From Denitromonas ohlonensis (GTDB taxonomy: Bacteria > Pseudomonadota > Gammaproteobacteria > Burkholderiales > Rhodocyclaceae), in assembly GCF_007625205.1 (NCBI RefSeq), contig NZ_VMNI01000014.1:1-64000 (forward strand): 64,000 nt of DNA. Reading direction: 5' to 3'. Under the pieces are notes generated by a model. It saw only the letters and a program-made list of their open reading frames with translations. It made no database searches and was not told where the DNA came from. Each line of letters starts with the position of its first letter. Position 1 is the stretch's first letter. The translations under genes and the position numbers were made by a program. This document shows, one piece after another, positions 7,403-17,335 of this stretch.

Positions 7403-9390
7403 GAGGCCAGCGGCAGCGAGAAGGTGAAGATCGTACCACCTTCCGGATTGGGTTCGAACCCGAGCCGGCCGCCGTGCAACTCGGCGATGGAGCGGCAGAT
7501 GTTGAGGCCCATGCCCATGCCCTCGTCCTTGGTGGTGAAGAAGGGGTCAAAGATGCGTCGCGCCGCGTCTTCATCAATGCCGCGCCCCCAGTCGGTGACC
7601 CGGAAAATGAGCGTATCGCCGTCGGCCAGGGTTTCGATGCGGATGGTGCGCCGGGCGCCGGGGGCGTCGCGCATGGCATCCATGCCGTTGCGGATCAGAT
7701 TGACCGCGACTTGCTCGAGCATGACCGGGTCGGCATTGACCGGCAGGGGGCGGTCGGCAAGGTGGGTTTGCAACTCGACACCGCGCTTGCGCACATCGGG
7801 GTCGATCAGGCCGATGGCTTCGGAGAGGACCGCGTTCAGGTCGATGGTCTCGCGTTTGGGTTCGCTGCGGCGGACAAAGTCATGCACGCGCCGGATGATG
7901 TCGCCGGCACGACGCGCCTGCCGGGTGATCTTGCTGATGATGTCGTGCAGTTCGTCGGTGTCGGCGCGGCCCTCGTCGAGCCGGTTGAGGCAGCCCGCGC
8001 TGTAGCTGGAGATCGCGGCCAGCGGCTGGTTGAGCTCATGCGCCAGGGTGGAGGCCATTTCGCCCATGGTGATCAGGCGCGAGGTGGCGTGCAGGCGTTC
8101 TTCTTGCTGGCGGGCCAGTGCTTCGGCGGCGGTCTGTGCGGTGATGTCGAGAAAGGAGCCCATCCAGCCGGTCTGCTCGCCCGTGGTGTCGATCAGCGGC
8201 GCTTCGAAGATGAGCATGTCGATGGCATGGCCGTCTTTGTGCCGAAAGTGGATTTCCACCCCTTCACGCGGCGCGCTGCCGGCCAGAATGCCGTCGTGAA
8301 TGGCCTGGGTGCGTTCGAGGTGCTCCGGGTCCCAGTAGGGCATGGGCGGCATGGCGCCGAGCAGTTCTTTTTCGGAATAGCCGACCATCCGGCAGAAGGC
8401 GGGGTTCACATAGGTGATCTTGCCGGTGGTGTCCCGGGCGCGCAGCCCGGTGAGCAGGGAGTCTTCCATGGCCTTGCGGAAGGCCATTTCGCTGCGCAGG
8501 GCTTGTTCGGCGGCCTGGCGCCCGAGGGTGTGCTGACGCAGCTGCCACAGACTCCAGACGATGACGCCGCCGAGAAAGATCATGGCGCTGATCAACAGCA
8601 CCGGCACCCAGCGCGTGGGCGCTTTGTAGGCGGTGACCTTGAGCGTGAGGCCGTAGCCCGGCGGATCGAAGGGAATCGTGTATTGCTGGTGGCTGGCCTG
8701 CGCCGCGACCTTGGACTTTGCGGCGATCTCCTTGCCGTCCGGGTCGTGCACGCTGACCCGGTAGCGCTCGGAGAACCACCATGGCAGCTCGCGCACGACG
8801 AGCTGCTGAAGCGAATAGACGCCGACGACGGTGCCAGTGTGGCGGCTGCCCACGAAGATGGGCACATGCACATTGAAGCGCCAGTGACCGCCAATGACCG
8901 GGTAGGTGGGGCCGTAGATGGGGCGGCCGACGGCGCGGGCGAGGCGGTTGGTTTCGTTTGACGGGATGGCGCCGCGCGCTTCGCCGACCAGCACATCGTC
9001 CGAGGCGAAGGGGCGCGCGGCGATGGTCTTGTCGTTTGCGTCCAGCCACAGAATCTGGACGAGTCCGCTGTCTGGCTTCAGCAGTTGCTCGAGGCTGGCC
9101 TCGGTGCGCGGTGACATGCTCTGGGTGGCGAGCAGTTCGCTGCCGATCTGCGCCAGCTGCTCTTCGTTCCGGTCGAGCCGGAAGCGCAAGTCCTGCTCCA
9201 TCCACAGCACGTCATTGATCAGCACCTCGTGCTGTTTTTCGTCGTCGAAATGGCGGGTCATCCATACCAGGGCGATGATGGCCAGAAGCATCAGGCCGAT
9301 CGTCAGCGACGGCAGTCGCCAATACCAGGCGGGCGTGGAGGGGAGGGGACGGGTGCTGGGAGAGGGCATCGGCGGCAGGCTTGCGGTCAT
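7399..9390 (-). CDS. Membrane sensor histidine kinase (DctS/FixL-like) with PAS domain
   Basis: A 663-residue kinase. A membrane segment near residues 28-44 and a second near 265-288 (VPVLLISAMIFLGGVIVW) bracket a periplasmic sensor region of about 220 residues. A PAS domain follows (about 300-415, around GKITYVNPAFCRMVGYSEKE), then a HisKA helix with phospho-acceptor His451 in LAHELNQPLA, and a HATPase domain with N-box RNGMDAM and G boxes DWGRGID and GMGMGLN. The HELNQPLA motif is typical of DctS/FixL/TodS-like kinases. The ATG at 9390 is preferred over a TTG two codons upstream. It is divergent from the TRAP binding-protein gene, so a dicarboxylate or other carboxylate ligand is a reasonable guess, not shown. 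Confidence 0.92.
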   Translation of the reverse strand: MTASLPPMPSPSTRPLPSTPAWYWRLPSLTIGLMLLAIIALVWMTRHFDDEKQHEVLINDVLWMEQDLRFRLDRNEEQLAQIGSELLATQSMSPRTEASLEQLLKPDSGLVQILWLDANDKTIAARPFASDDVLVGEARGAIPSNETNRLARAVGRPIYGPTYPVIGGHWRFNVHVPIFVGSRHTGTVVGVYSLQQLVVRELPWWFSERYRVSVHDPDGKEIAAKSKVAAQASHQQYTIPFDPPGYGLTLKVTAYKAPTRWVPVLLISAMIFLGGVIVWSLWQLRQHTLGRQAAEQALRSEMAFRKAMEDSLLTGLRARDTTGKITYVNPAFCRMVGYSEKELLGAMPPMPYWDPEHLERTQAIHDGILAGSAPREGVEIHFRHKDGHAIDMLIFEAPLIDTTGEQTGWMGSFLDITAQTAAEALARQQEERLHATSRLITMGEMASTLAHELNQPLAAISSYSAGCLNRLDEGRADTDELHDIISKITRQARRAGDIIRRVHDFVRRSEPKRETIDLNAVLSEAIGLIDPDVRKRGVELQTHLADRPLPVNADPVMLEQVAVNLIRNGMDAMRDAPGARRTIRIETLADGDTLIFRVTDWGRGIDEDAARRIFDPFFTTKDEGMGMGLNICRSIAELHGGRLGFEPNPEGGTIFTFSLPLAS

Positions 9391-9509
9391 CCACAATAGC
9401 GGCGCAGGTCGCGCTCGGTCGACACTCTATCAAGGCCAGCCACAGTCGGGCGAGTTGTGGCCGGCAATACCGCAGAGACGGTGCACCGAAAAAATTCAAG
9501 GAGGAGCTG

Positions 9510-10514
9510 ATGACATTGCGTAGCTTGCTGGTGCTTGTGCTGTCGATGAGTGTGTTGGGGCTCGCGCATGCGGCCGATCCGATTGTTGTCAAATTCAGCC
9601 ATGTGGTCGCACCCAATACCCCGAAAGGGATGGGCGCGCTGAAATTCAAGGAGCTTGCGGAGCGCTATAGCGATGGCGCGTTGCGGATTGAGGTCTATCC
9701 CAACAGCACGCTCTACAAGGACAAAGAGGAGATGGAGGCGCTGCAGCTGGGGGCGGTCGAAATCATTGCGCCCTCGCTGGCCAAGTTCGGTCCGCTCGGT
9801 TTGCGCGTGTTCGAAGCCTTCGACTTGCCCTATATCTTTGATAGCTACGCCGAACTGCACAAGGTTACCAACGGCGCGCTCGGCGCGCGCATGCTCGAAT
9901 CACTGGAGCCGCGTGGCATTGCCGGGCTGGCCTTCTGGGATAACGGCTTCAAGTCGTTGTCGGCCAACGCGCCGATCCGTCTGCCCGAGGATCTGCGGAA
10001 CAAGAAAATGCGGATCCAGTCGTCGAAAGTGCTCGATGCACAGATGCGCGCGCTCGGCGCCCTGCCTCAGGTGACGGCGTTTGACGAAGTCTATCCGGCA
10101 CTCAAGGCGGGGGTGGTCGATGGCACCGAGAACCCGCACTCCAATTTCTACACCCAGCGCATGCATGAAGTGCAGTCGCACATGGTGATTACGGATCACG
10201 GCTACCTCGGCTATGCGGTGATCACCAACAAGAAGTTCTGGGACGGCCTGCCCGGTGCGATGCGCGATGTGCTGGCGCGCGCCATGCGCGAAGCGACCGA
10301 ATACACCAATCAGATCGCCAAGGCTGAAAACGACAAGGCGCTCGAGGCCATCAAGGCCGCCGGCACGACGCAGGTGTACACGCCGACGGCGGACGAGCGC
10401 CTAGCCTTCAAAAAGGCGCTGATGCCGGTCCACAAAGCGATGGCACCGCGCATTGGCAAGGCACTGATTGAAGCGATTTACGAAGAAACCGGCTTCGACC
10501 CGGACGCACTATGA
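9510..10514 (+). CDS. TRAP transporter substrate-binding protein (DctP family)
   Basis: A 334-residue periplasmic solute receptor with a clear Sec signal (MTLRSLLVLVLSMSVLGLAHA, cut before ADPIVVKF). The DctP fold is recognisable from VKFSHVVAPNTPKG, the KMRIQSS segment with the arginine that binds the substrate carboxylate, and EVYPALKAGVVDGTENP. The start is fixed by an excellent ribosome binding site (aaggaggagctg). TRAP systems also need DctQ and DctM membrane subunits. None follows here, because an intrinsic terminator ends the unit after this single gene. It must work with permease subunits encoded elsewhere, or act as a sensory binding protein for the adjacent kinase. Confidence 0.92.
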   Translation: MTLRSLLVLVLSMSVLGLAHAADPIVVKFSHVVAPNTPKGMGALKFKELAERYSDGALRIEVYPNSTLYKDKEEMEALQLGAVEIIAPSLAKFGPLGLRVFEAFDLPYIFDSYAELHKVTNGALGARMLESLEPRGIAGLAFWDNGFKSLSANAPIRLPEDLRNKKMRIQSSKVLDAQMRALGALPQVTAFDEVYPALKAGVVDGTENPHSNFYTQRMHEVQSHMVITDHGYLGYAVITNKKFWDGLPGAMRDVLARAMREATEYTNQIAKAENDKALEAIKAAGTTQVYTPTADERLAFKKALMPVHKAMAPRIGKALIEAIYEETGFDPDAL

Positions 10515-10606
10515 ATCAAGGCGTGAGCCGCGTGCTTGCGTCGTCCCGAGCATCTCCCTGAGCCTGCCGGCAACGGCGGGTCGTGATGCAAACCGTGTCC
10601 TTTGTT

Positions 10607-10633
10607 CCCGGCCCTTGTGGCCGGGTTTTTTTT
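10607..10633 (+). terminator. Intrinsic terminator after dctP-like gene
   Basis: A perfect 7-bp stem CCCGGCC/GGCCGGG with a 5-base loop is followed by eight T residues. It isolates the single-gene TRAP receptor unit from ndk. Confidence 0.9.
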
Positions 10634-10728
10634 AGTTACCGACGGGAGATGGGAGGAGTGACAAAATCTTGCTAAAATGCTCCGTTATTCTTTTTACGTC
10701 CAACCGGATTCTTCGGAGCAAAAGTACC

Positions 10729-11154
10729 ATGGCAATTGAACGCACCCTGTCCATCATCAAGCCCGACGCCGTCGCCAAGAACGTGATCGGCAAGATCTAT
10801 CAGCGTTTTGAAGACGCTGGCCTGAAAGTGATCGCCGCCAAGATGGTGCATCTGTCTGTTGAAGAGGCCGGCCAGTTCTACGCGGTCCACAAGGCACGCC
10901 CCTTCTTCAAGGATCTGGTCGAGTTCATGACCTCCGGCCCGGTGATGATCCAGGCGCTCGAAGGCGAGGGTGCCATTGCCAAGAACCGCGAGCTGATGGG
11001 TGCAACCAACCCGAAAGAAGCCGCTGCGGGCACCATCCGCGCTGACTTCGCCGAGTCGATCGACGCCAACGCGGTTCACGGCTCCGACGCCGCTGAAACC
11101 GCCGCCGTGGAAATCGCTTTCTTCTTCCCCGGCATGAACGTTTATAGCCGTTAA
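10729..11154 (+). CDS. ndk: Nucleoside diphosphate kinase
   Basis: Transfers the gamma-phosphate of ATP to NDPs through a phospho-histidine, balancing NTP and dNTP pools. The 141-residue length and the start [18 protein letters not shown] match the family. The catalytic His117 lies in [12 protein letters not shown]. An upstream in-frame ATG at 10669 would add 20 unrelated residues and is rejected. The gene begins the long plus-strand series, but a hairpin at 11177-11199 separates it from rlmN. Confidence 0.97.
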   Translation: MAIERTLSIIKPDAVAKNVIGKIYQRFEDAGLKVIAAKMVHLSVEEAGQFYAVHKARPFFKDLVEFMTSGPVMIQALEGEGAIAKNRELMGATNPKEAAAGTIRADFAESIDANAVHGSDAAETAAVEIAFFFPGMNVYSR

Positions 11155-11176
11155 TACCGGCCGAGGCTGAAACCGC

Positions 11177-11199
11177 ATCGGCCCGGCTCCCGGGCCGAT
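11177..11199 (+). terminator. GC-rich hairpin after ndk
   Basis: A perfect 10-bp stem ATCGGCCCGG/CCGGGCCGAT with a 3-base loop is followed by only a short T-rich tract (tgcatttt). It is probably a leaky terminator or a processing/attenuation hairpin between ndk and rlmN. Confidence 0.5.
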
Positions 11200-11226
11200 T
11201 GCATTTTCGCCAAAGGCACACACCCC

Positions 11227-12324
11227 ATGACGAAACAGGTCAACCTGCTGGATTTTGATGTCGACGGATTGATCGACTGGTTTGCGACGCAAGGCGAAAA
11301 GCCTTTCCGTGCCAGGCAGGTCTTGCGTTGGCTGCACCGTTTCGGGGTGAGCGACTTCGATCAGATGACCGACGTCGCCAAGAGTTTGCGCGCGCGCCTG
11401 GGTGAGCACGCCTGTGTGCGCACGCCCGAACCGGTGCGCGACTCGGTGTCCACCGACGGCACCCGCAAGTGGCTGCTCGATGTCGGGCAGGGCAATGCGG
11501 TCGAGACGGTGTTCATTCCCGAGACCAGCCGTGGCACCTTGTGTATCTCCTCGCAGGCCGGGTGTGCGCTCGACTGCTCTTTTTGCTCGACCGGCAAGCA
11601 GGGTTTCAACCGGAACCTGACGGCCGGCGAGATCATCGGCCAGTTGTGGTTGGCCAACCGCCTGCTCGGTGCCACCGCCGAGGGCGATCGCGTGATCAGC
11701 AACGTGGTCATGATGGGCATGGGCGAGCCGCTGGCCAACCTCGACAATGTACTGGTGGCCTTGCGCCTGATGCTCGACGACCACGGCTATGGCCTGTCGC
11801 GTCGGCGCGTGACCGTCTCGACCTCCGGCATCGTGCCGGCCATGGATCGCCTGCGCGAAGCCTGCCCGGTGGCGCTGGCCGTGTCGCTGCATGCGCCCAA
11901 CGACGCCCTGCGCGACCAACTGGTGCCGATCAACCAGAAATACCCGCTCAAGGAGTTGCTGGCCGCGTGCAATCGCTACCTGGTCGCCGCGCCGCGTGAC
12001 TTCGTAACCTTCGAGTATGTGATGCTCGACGGTGTGAATGACTTTGATACCCATGCGCATGAACTGGTCGCCATTGCGCGCGAAGTGTCGTGCAAATTCA
12101 ACCTGATCCCGTTCAACCCTTTCCCGAATTCCCCTTACCGGCGCTCGCCCTCCGAGCGCATCCGGCGCTTTGCCGGTATCCTGCAGGACGCCGGTATCGT
12201 GGCCACCACCCGCAAGACGCGGGGAGATGATGTCGATGCCGCGTGCGGTCAGCTTGCCGGTCAAGTTCAGGACAAGACCCGCCGTACCCAGCCCATTCAT
12301 TTCACAGGTACCTCTCGCTCATGA
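11227..12324 (+). CDS. rlmN: Dual-specificity 23S rRNA/tRNA adenine-C2 methyltransferase
   Basis: RlmN is a radical-SAM enzyme that methylates C2 of A2503 in 23S rRNA and A37 of several tRNAs. The 365-residue protein has the [4Fe-4S]-binding CxxxCxxC motif ([15 protein letters not shown], about residues 115-129), [14 protein letters not shown], and the second catalytic cysteine near the C-terminus ([11 protein letters not shown]). The stop codon overlaps the pilW start as ATGA. Position upstream of pilW-rodZ-ispG-hisS is conserved in proteobacteria and supports the assignment. Confidence 0.97.
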   Translation: MTKQVNLLDFDVDGLIDWFATQGEKPFRARQVLRWLHRFGVSDFDQMTDVAKSLRARLGEHACVRTPEPVRDSVSTDGTRKWLLDVGQGNAVETVFIPETSRGTLCISSQAGCALDCSFCSTGKQGFNRNLTAGEIIGQLWLANRLLGATAEGDRVISNVVMMGMGEPLANLDNVLVALRLMLDDHGYGLSRRRVTVSTSGIVPAMDRLREACPVALAVSLHAPNDALRDQLVPINQKYPLKELLAACNRYLVAAPRDFVTFEYVMLDGVNDFDTHAHELVAIAREVSCKFNLIPFNPFPNSPYRRSPSERIRRFAGILQDAGIVATTRKTRGDDVDAACGQLAGQVQDKTRRTQPIHFTGTSRS

Positions 12325-13127
12325 AGACAGCGCACCTTCTTGCCGCCCTGGGATTCGCAGGCTTGCTTCTGTCCGGCTGCACGACCAATCCGTCGGCACC
12401 CGGCAGCAGCGGCTCGCTCGATCTGCGGCCGGCGGCAGAGCGCCCCGTGGCGAGTGAGAACCAGGCCCGAGCCAAGATTCATACCGATCTGGGGATGGCC
12501 TATGTGACGGCGCAGCGCGTTGGTGTGGCACTGGATGAAGTGCGCACTGCCTTGGCGTATGACCAGACTTACGCGCCGGCGCATCACCTCCAGGCGCTCG
12601 TCTATATGGCACTGAACGACCCGGCGTCGGCGCGCGGCGCCTTCGCACGTGCCGACGCGCTGGCCCCGGGCGACCCCGAGATCAACAACAGTTATGGCTG
12701 GTTTTTGTGCGTGCAGGGCGAAGTCGACGAAGGCATTCGCATGCTTGAGCAATCCGCCCGCAATCCTTACTACACTACGCCGACCCGGCCGTTGACCAAT
12801 GCTGGTTTGTGCCGCATGGGGCAAGGGCAGCTGGAGGCGGCCGAGACCTATTTTCGCCGTGCGATGACCTTGGATGCCAACAATATTCAGGCCATCTTGA
12901 ATCTGGCCGCCATTGCCTACCGCCGCAACAACCCCGAAGCGGCTCACGTGTATTTGAATACGGTGCACCAGAAGAGCCCGCCGACCGCCGAGTCGCTGTG
13001 GCTGGGTGTTCGCGTCGAACGGGCACGTAACGACAAAGAGACCGAGGCGAGCTACGGCAGCCAGCTGAAAAGCCGCTTCCCCACCTCACCGGAATATCAG
13101 AAATTGATCGAAGGGAAATACGAGTGA
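12321..13127 (+). CDS. pilW: Type IV pilus biogenesis/stability lipoprotein PilW (PilF)
   Basis: A 268-residue lipoprotein with signal peptide and lipobox LLLSGC, followed by tetratricopeptide repeats across residues 50-250 (for example the [17 protein letters not shown] and [16 protein letters not shown] units). PilW/PilF is the outer-membrane pilotin that places and multimerises the PilQ secretin for type IV pili. The ATG at 12321 overlaps the rlmN stop and gives the lipobox directly; the longer upstream frame is rejected. Its 3' end overlaps the next gene by 4 bases. Confidence 0.92.
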   Translation: MKTAHLLAALGFAGLLLSGCTTNPSAPGSSGSLDLRPAAERPVASENQARAKIHTDLGMAYVTAQRVGVALDEVRTALAYDQTYAPAHHLQALVYMALNDPASARGAFARADALAPGDPEINNSYGWFLCVQGEVDEGIRMLEQSARNPYYTTPTRPLTNAGLCRMGQGQLEAAETYFRRAMTLDANNIQAILNLAAIAYRRNNPEAAHVYLNTVHQKSPPTAESLWLGVRVERARNDKETEASYGSQLKSRFPTSPEYQKLIEGKYE

Positions 13128-14116
13128 GCGAGAACGCAGACATGCTCGACGTGTCAGCTGAACAGGCCGCAGCAGTGGTTGGTGTTGGCGACATGCTCCG
13201 CACGACCCGGGAGCATCATGGGCTGAGCCTGGTCGATGTGGCGCAGGCACTCAAGCTGACCCAGCGCCAGGTGCAGGCGCTGGAAGATGAACGTTTCGAC
13301 GCCTTGCCTGGTGCGGCGTTTGCGCGAGGGTTTCTGCGCAACTACGCGCGCCTGCTCGGACTCGATCCCGAGCCCTTGATCCAGTCGCTCGCGCAAACCA
13401 GCGGTGTTGCTGCGCCGGCAGAGCTCGCGCCGATCAGCAATGCGCACGGCACCCTGCCGAACGGCGACGGCGCCTTGCGCCCCTCCGCATTGCCGATGGC
13501 GCTGATTGCCGCGTTGTTGATGCTGGCGGTGGTGGGCGGGTGGTATTTCGATTGGTTCCAGACCACTGAGGATCCGGCTGCCGGGGCCGCAGTGGCCGAC
13601 ACGCCGGTGGCACCGGCCGCGCTGACCCCCGTTGTGCCGCAGCCCGATTCCGCGCCTCTCGTGATTCCCGACGACGCGCCCACTGCGCAGGTCGCCCCCG
13701 CGACGGCGCCGACTGCGCTTGAAGCGCCCGCTGTGCCGTCGATGCCTGGCGCGCCTGCACCGGTCGTGCCGTCGGCACCGCAGTCGGATGCCGCGACGCC
13801 GGCAGCCGCGGCCGTGGTGCCTGTGCCGGCACCGGCGGCGCCTAAGCCCGATGTGGCCGCCCCCGTCGAGCCAGTGAAGAGTTCGCGGCTGGTGTTCCGA
13901 TTCGGCAAGGAGTCGTGGGTCGAGGTGCGCGACGCGTCGGGTGAAATTATTTTCTCGCGGACCAACCGCGCCGGTTCGGTGCAAGAGGTCAGCGGAAAGC
14001 CGCCGTATCGCCTGGTGGTTGGCAACGCCAAGAGCGTTGAGCTCGAATACGGCGGCAAGCCGGTTGATCTGGCGCCGCACACGAATGTCAGCGTCGCCCG
14101 GCTGACTCTGGAGTGA
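13124..14116 (+). CDS. rodZ: RodZ-like helix-turn-helix membrane protein
   Basis: A 330-residue protein with a cytoplasmic Xre-type helix-turn-helix (about residues 22-90, including [20 protein letters not shown] and [18 protein letters not shown]), one transmembrane segment (about 125-143, [16 protein letters not shown]), a long Ala/Pro/Val-rich periplasmic linker (about 150-245) and a C-terminal DUF4115 beta domain ([17 protein letters not shown] onwards). This is RodZ architecture; RodZ links MreB to the cell-wall elongation machinery. It starts at GTG 13124, overlapping pilW by 4 bases. The low-complexity linker makes its length likely to vary between strains. Confidence 0.9.
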   Translation: MSENADMLDVSAEQAAAVVGVGDMLRTTREHHGLSLVDVAQALKLTQRQVQALEDERFDALPGAAFARGFLRNYARLLGLDPEPLIQSLAQTSGVAAPAELAPISNAHGTLPNGDGALRPSALPMALIAALLMLAVVGGWYFDWFQTTEDPAAGAAVADTPVAPAALTPVVPQPDSAPLVIPDDAPTAQVAPATAPTALEAPAVPSMPGAPAPVVPSAPQSDAATPAAAAVVPVPAPAAPKPDVAAPVEPVKSSRLVFRFGKESWVEVRDASGEIIFSRTNRAGSVQEVSGKPPYRLVVGNAKSVELEYGGKPVDLAPHTNVSVARLTLE

Positions 14117-14124
14117 GCGCATCC

Positions 14125-15369
14125 ATGAACGGAGCGATTGACGGTCAGGCAGCGTTGCGTCGGCAGAGCCGGCAGGTGCGTATTGGCAAGGTGCTGGTGG
14201 GCTCGGATGCGCCGGTTGTCGTTCAATCGATGACCAATACCGATACCGCCGATGCCATTGCTACGGCCATCCAGGTGGCCCAGCTGGCGCGTGCCGGTTC
14301 GGAGATGGTGCGCATCACCGTTAACAACGAAGAGGCCGCGCGCGCCGTGCCGGCCATTCGTGAGCAACTGGCGCGCATGAACGTGGACGTGCCGCTGGTG
14401 GGCGACTTCCATTACAACGGTCACAAACTGCTGACCGATGTGCCTGAGTGCGCCGAGGCGCTGGCCAAATTGCGCATTAATCCGGGTAACGTGGGCGCGG
14501 GCACCAAGCGTGATCCGCAGTTCGCGTCGATCATCGAGATTGCCTGCAAGTACGACAAGCCGGTGCGCATCGGCGTCAACTGGGGCAGTCTGGACCCCTC
14601 GGTGCTGGCGCGCATCATGGATGAGAATGCCAGCCGCAAAGTGCCGCTTGATGCCGGCGCGGTGATGCGCGAAGCGCTGGTCACGTCCGCACTCGAATCC
14701 GCCGCCAAGGCCGAGTCCTATGGCTTGCCGGGCGACCGGATCATCCTGTCGGCCAAAGTGTCGAGCGTGCAGGACTTGATCGCGGTGTACCGCGATCTGG
14801 CACGCCGCTGCGACTACCCGCTGCACCTCGGTCTGACCGAGGCCGGCATGGGCTCGAAAGGCATCGTGGCGTCGACCGCGGCGATGGGCGTGCTGCTGCA
14901 AGAAGGCATTGGTGACACCATCCGTGTCTCGCTCACGCCCGAACCCAACGGCAGTCGCACGCAGGAAGTGGTGGTGGCGCAGGAAATCCTGCAGACCATG
15001 GGCTTGCGCGCCTTCACCCCGATGGTGACAGCGTGTCCCGGCTGCGGCCGGACCACCAGCACGTTTTTCCAGGAATTGGCCTCGCGCATCCAGAATCATG
15101 TGCGCGAGCAAATGCCCTTGTGGCGCGAGCAGTACGACGGCGTCGAGAACATGACGCTGGCCGTGATGGGCTGCGTCGTCAATGGCCCCGGCGAGAGCAA
15201 ACACGCCAACGTGGGCATTTCGCTGCCGGGTACGGGCGAGACGCCGGCCGCGCCGGTGTTTGTCGATGGGCAAAAAACCGTCACACTGCGCGGTGGCAAC
15301 ATTGCCACCGAGTTCCAGGCCATCGTCGACGAGTATGTTGCGACGCGCTACCGAAAAAAAGCGGGCTGA
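14125..15369 (+). CDS. ispG: 4-hydroxy-3-methylbut-2-en-1-yl diphosphate synthase (flavodoxin)
   Basis: IspG catalyses the penultimate step of the MEP isoprenoid pathway, reducing ME-cPP to HMBPP with a [4Fe-4S] cluster. The 414-residue product has the start [15 protein letters not shown], the barrel segment [12 protein letters not shown], and the cluster region [11 protein letters not shown] plus [12 protein letters not shown]. It could also start at GTG 14113, which overlaps the rodZ stop; I chose the ATG at 14125. hisS follows 30 bases downstream in the same transcription unit. Confidence 0.97.
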   Translation: MNGAIDGQAALRRQSRQVRIGKVLVGSDAPVVVQSMTNTDTADAIATAIQVAQLARAGSEMVRITVNNEEAARAVPAIREQLARMNVDVPLVGDFHYNGHKLLTDVPECAEALAKLRINPGNVGAGTKRDPQFASIIEIACKYDKPVRIGVNWGSLDPSVLARIMDENASRKVPLDAGAVMREALVTSALESAAKAESYGLPGDRIILSAKVSSVQDLIAVYRDLARRCDYPLHLGLTEAGMGSKGIVASTAAMGVLLQEGIGDTIRVSLTPEPNGSRTQEVVVAQEILQTMGLRAFTPMVTACPGCGRTTSTFFQELASRIQNHVREQMPLWREQYDGVENMTLAVMGCVVNGPGESKHANVGISLPGTGETPAAPVFVDGQKTVTLRGGNIATEFQAIVDEYVATRYRKKAG

Positions 15370-15399
15370 CCCGCGTAGAACAGAAGAAAGACAGCAGAC

Positions 15400-16695
15400 A
15401 TGAGTCAAAGCCTGCGTGCCGTACGTGGCATGAACGATATTTTCCTGGACGAAGCCGAGACCTGGGAGCAGTTCGAATCCTTGATTCGTGACTGGCTCAA
15501 GAGCTACGGCTATCGGCCGATTCGCACCCCCATTGTTGAGCCCACGCCGCTGTTTCGCCGCGCCATCGGTGAAGTGACCGACATCGTTGAAAAAGAGATG
15601 TACTCCTTCGAAGACGCGCTCAACGGTGAGCATCTGACGCTGCGCCCCGAGAACACCGCCTCCTGCGTGCGCGCCGTGATGCAGCATAGCCTGCTGCACA
15701 GCGGCCCGAAGCGGCTCTATTACTACGGCCCGATGTTTCGCCACGAGCGCCCGCAAAAAGGGCGCTATCGGCAGTTTCATCAGATCGGTGCCGAGGCGCT
15801 GGGCTTTGCCGGGCCGGACATCGACGCCGAACTGATTCTGATGTGCGCCCGGCTGTGGGACGATCTGGGCATTCAGGATATCCACCTCGAGCTCAATTCA
15901 CTCGGTTCTTCCGAGGAGCGGGCAGTGCACCGGGCGGCCCTGATTACGTATTTTGAAGCGCATGCCGAGCAACTGGACGAAGAGGCCAAGCGCCGGCTGT
16001 ACTCCAATCCGCTGCGTATTCTCGACACCAAGAACCCGGATATGCAGGCGCTGGTCGAAGCCGCGCCCACCTTGATGGAGTACCTCGGTGAGGAGTCCCT
16101 GGCGCATTTCAATGGTGTCCAGAGCATCCTCAAAGACAACGCCATTCCGTATCGCATCAATACCCGTCTGGTGCGTGGTCTCGATTACTACAATCGCACG
16201 GTGTTCGAATGGGTGACCGATCAGCTCGGCGCGCAGGGCACGGTGTGTGCGGGCGGCCGTTACGACGGCCTGATCGAGCAACTCGGCGGCAAGAGCGCAC
16301 CTGCCGCCGGCTTTGCGATGGGTGTTGAGCGATTGCTCGCGCTTTGGCAAAGTTCGGGCGGCGAGCCCGAGCGCGAAGTGCCCGATATTTACGTGGTCCA
16401 TCAGGGTGAGGCGGCGCAAACCTTCGCCTTCCGGGTGGCCGAAGACATGCGGGCGCACGGCTATTCCGTGCTGCTCCATTGCGGTGGCGGCAACTTCAAG
16501 GCGCAGATGAAAAAGGCCGACGGCAGCGGTGCGCCCTGTGCCGTGATTATCGGTGACGATGAAGCCGCTGCGGCTGAAGTGACACTCAAACCCTTGCGCG
16601 ACGGCGGCGAGCAGCGACGCGTTGCCGCCGATCAACTGGCCGATGTGCTGGCCGACCTCCTATTTGCCGTGGAAGATGACGATGGCAGTCTATGA
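15400..16695 (+). CDS. hisS: Histidine-tRNA ligase
   Basis: Charges tRNA-His with histidine. The 431-residue class II synthetase shows motif 1 around [20 protein letters not shown], motif 2 around [18 protein letters not shown] (about residues 112-129), the histidine-specific loop [15 protein letters not shown], and motif 3 around [13 protein letters not shown] plus GFAMGVERL, followed by the anticodon-binding domain. Its 3' end overlaps yfgM by 14 bases. A hisS paralogue, hisZ, lies at 23698-24867; this copy keeps the catalytic motifs. Confidence 0.97.
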   Translation: MSQSLRAVRGMNDIFLDEAETWEQFESLIRDWLKSYGYRPIRTPIVEPTPLFRRAIGEVTDIVEKEMYSFEDALNGEHLTLRPENTASCVRAVMQHSLLHSGPKRLYYYGPMFRHERPQKGRYRQFHQIGAEALGFAGPDIDAELILMCARLWDDLGIQDIHLELNSLGSSEERAVHRAALITYFEAHAEQLDEEAKRRLYSNPLRILDTKNPDMQALVEAAPTLMEYLGEESLAHFNGVQSILKDNAIPYRINTRLVRGLDYYNRTVFEWVTDQLGAQGTVCAGGRYDGLIEQLGGKSAPAAGFAMGVERLLALWQSSGGEPEREVPDIYVVHQGEAAQTFAFRVAEDMRAHGYSVLLHCGGGNFKAQMKKADGSGAPCAVIIGDDEAAAAEVTLKPLRDGGEQRRVAADQLADVLADLLFAVEDDDGSL

Positions 16696-17335
16696 TCTTG
16701 AAGAGCAGGAACAACTCGCCGAACTGAAGGCGTGGTGGGCGCAGTACGGCTGGATGGTGACGACGGTGGCGGTGATCGCCGCGGTCGCCTCGGTCAGCTG
16801 GCAAGGCTGGCAGTGGTATCAGCGCAAACAGACGGCCGAAGCGGCCGCCTTGTATAGCGTGGTGCAAAAGGCCGTGGTCGACAACGACGCGGCGGCGGCG
16901 CGCCAGGCGGCCGGCCAGATTCTTGAGAATTTTTCCGGTACGGCCTACGCACCGCTGGCGGCGTTGATGTCTGCCAAGGTGCAGCAGGCGGCAGGAGATA
17001 CCGGCAATGCGGCGCTGCCGCTGGAGTGGGTCACCAAAAACGCCAGCGAGCCCGTCATGCGCGATATCGCCCGCCTGCGCCTTGCCGCCGTGCGCCTGGA
17101 CGCTGGCGACACCGCCGCGGCGCTGGCCTTGCTGGCCGACGAGCCGCCGCCGGCCTTGAAAGTGCGTCATCACGATCTGCGTGGCGATGCTTTGGTCGCG
17201 GACGGCAAAATTGACGATGCGCGCAAGGCCTACCAGGCAGCGCTTGACGCCGCCGATGCGGTGATCGTGCCGGGCGACCGCAGTGCAGAAATCATCCGAA
17301 TCAAGCTCGAAGCGCTTATGGGAGGTGCTCGCTGA
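16682..17335 (+). CDS. yfgM: YfgM-family tetratricopeptide membrane protein (periplasmic chaperone)
   Basis: A 217-residue protein with the family start [19 protein letters not shown], a single N-terminal membrane segment (about residues 22-42, [18 protein letters not shown]) and a TPR-like domain exposed to the periplasm. E. coli YfgM (AncA) sits with SecYEG and PpiD and helps hand proteins to periplasmic chaperones. The ATG at 16682 lies within the hisS tail and gives the conserved start; another ATG two codons earlier is possible. The stop overlaps the bamB ATG by one base. Confidence 0.9.
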   Translation: MAVYDLEEQEQLAELKAWWAQYGWMVTTVAVIAAVASVSWQGWQWYQRKQTAEAAALYSVVQKAVVDNDAAAARQAAGQILENFSGTAYAPLAALMSAKVQQAAGDTGNAALPLEWVTKNASEPVMRDIARLRLAAVRLDAGDTAAALALLADEPPPALKVRHHDLRGDALVADGKIDDARKAYQAALDAADAVIVPGDRSAEIIRIKLEALMGGAR

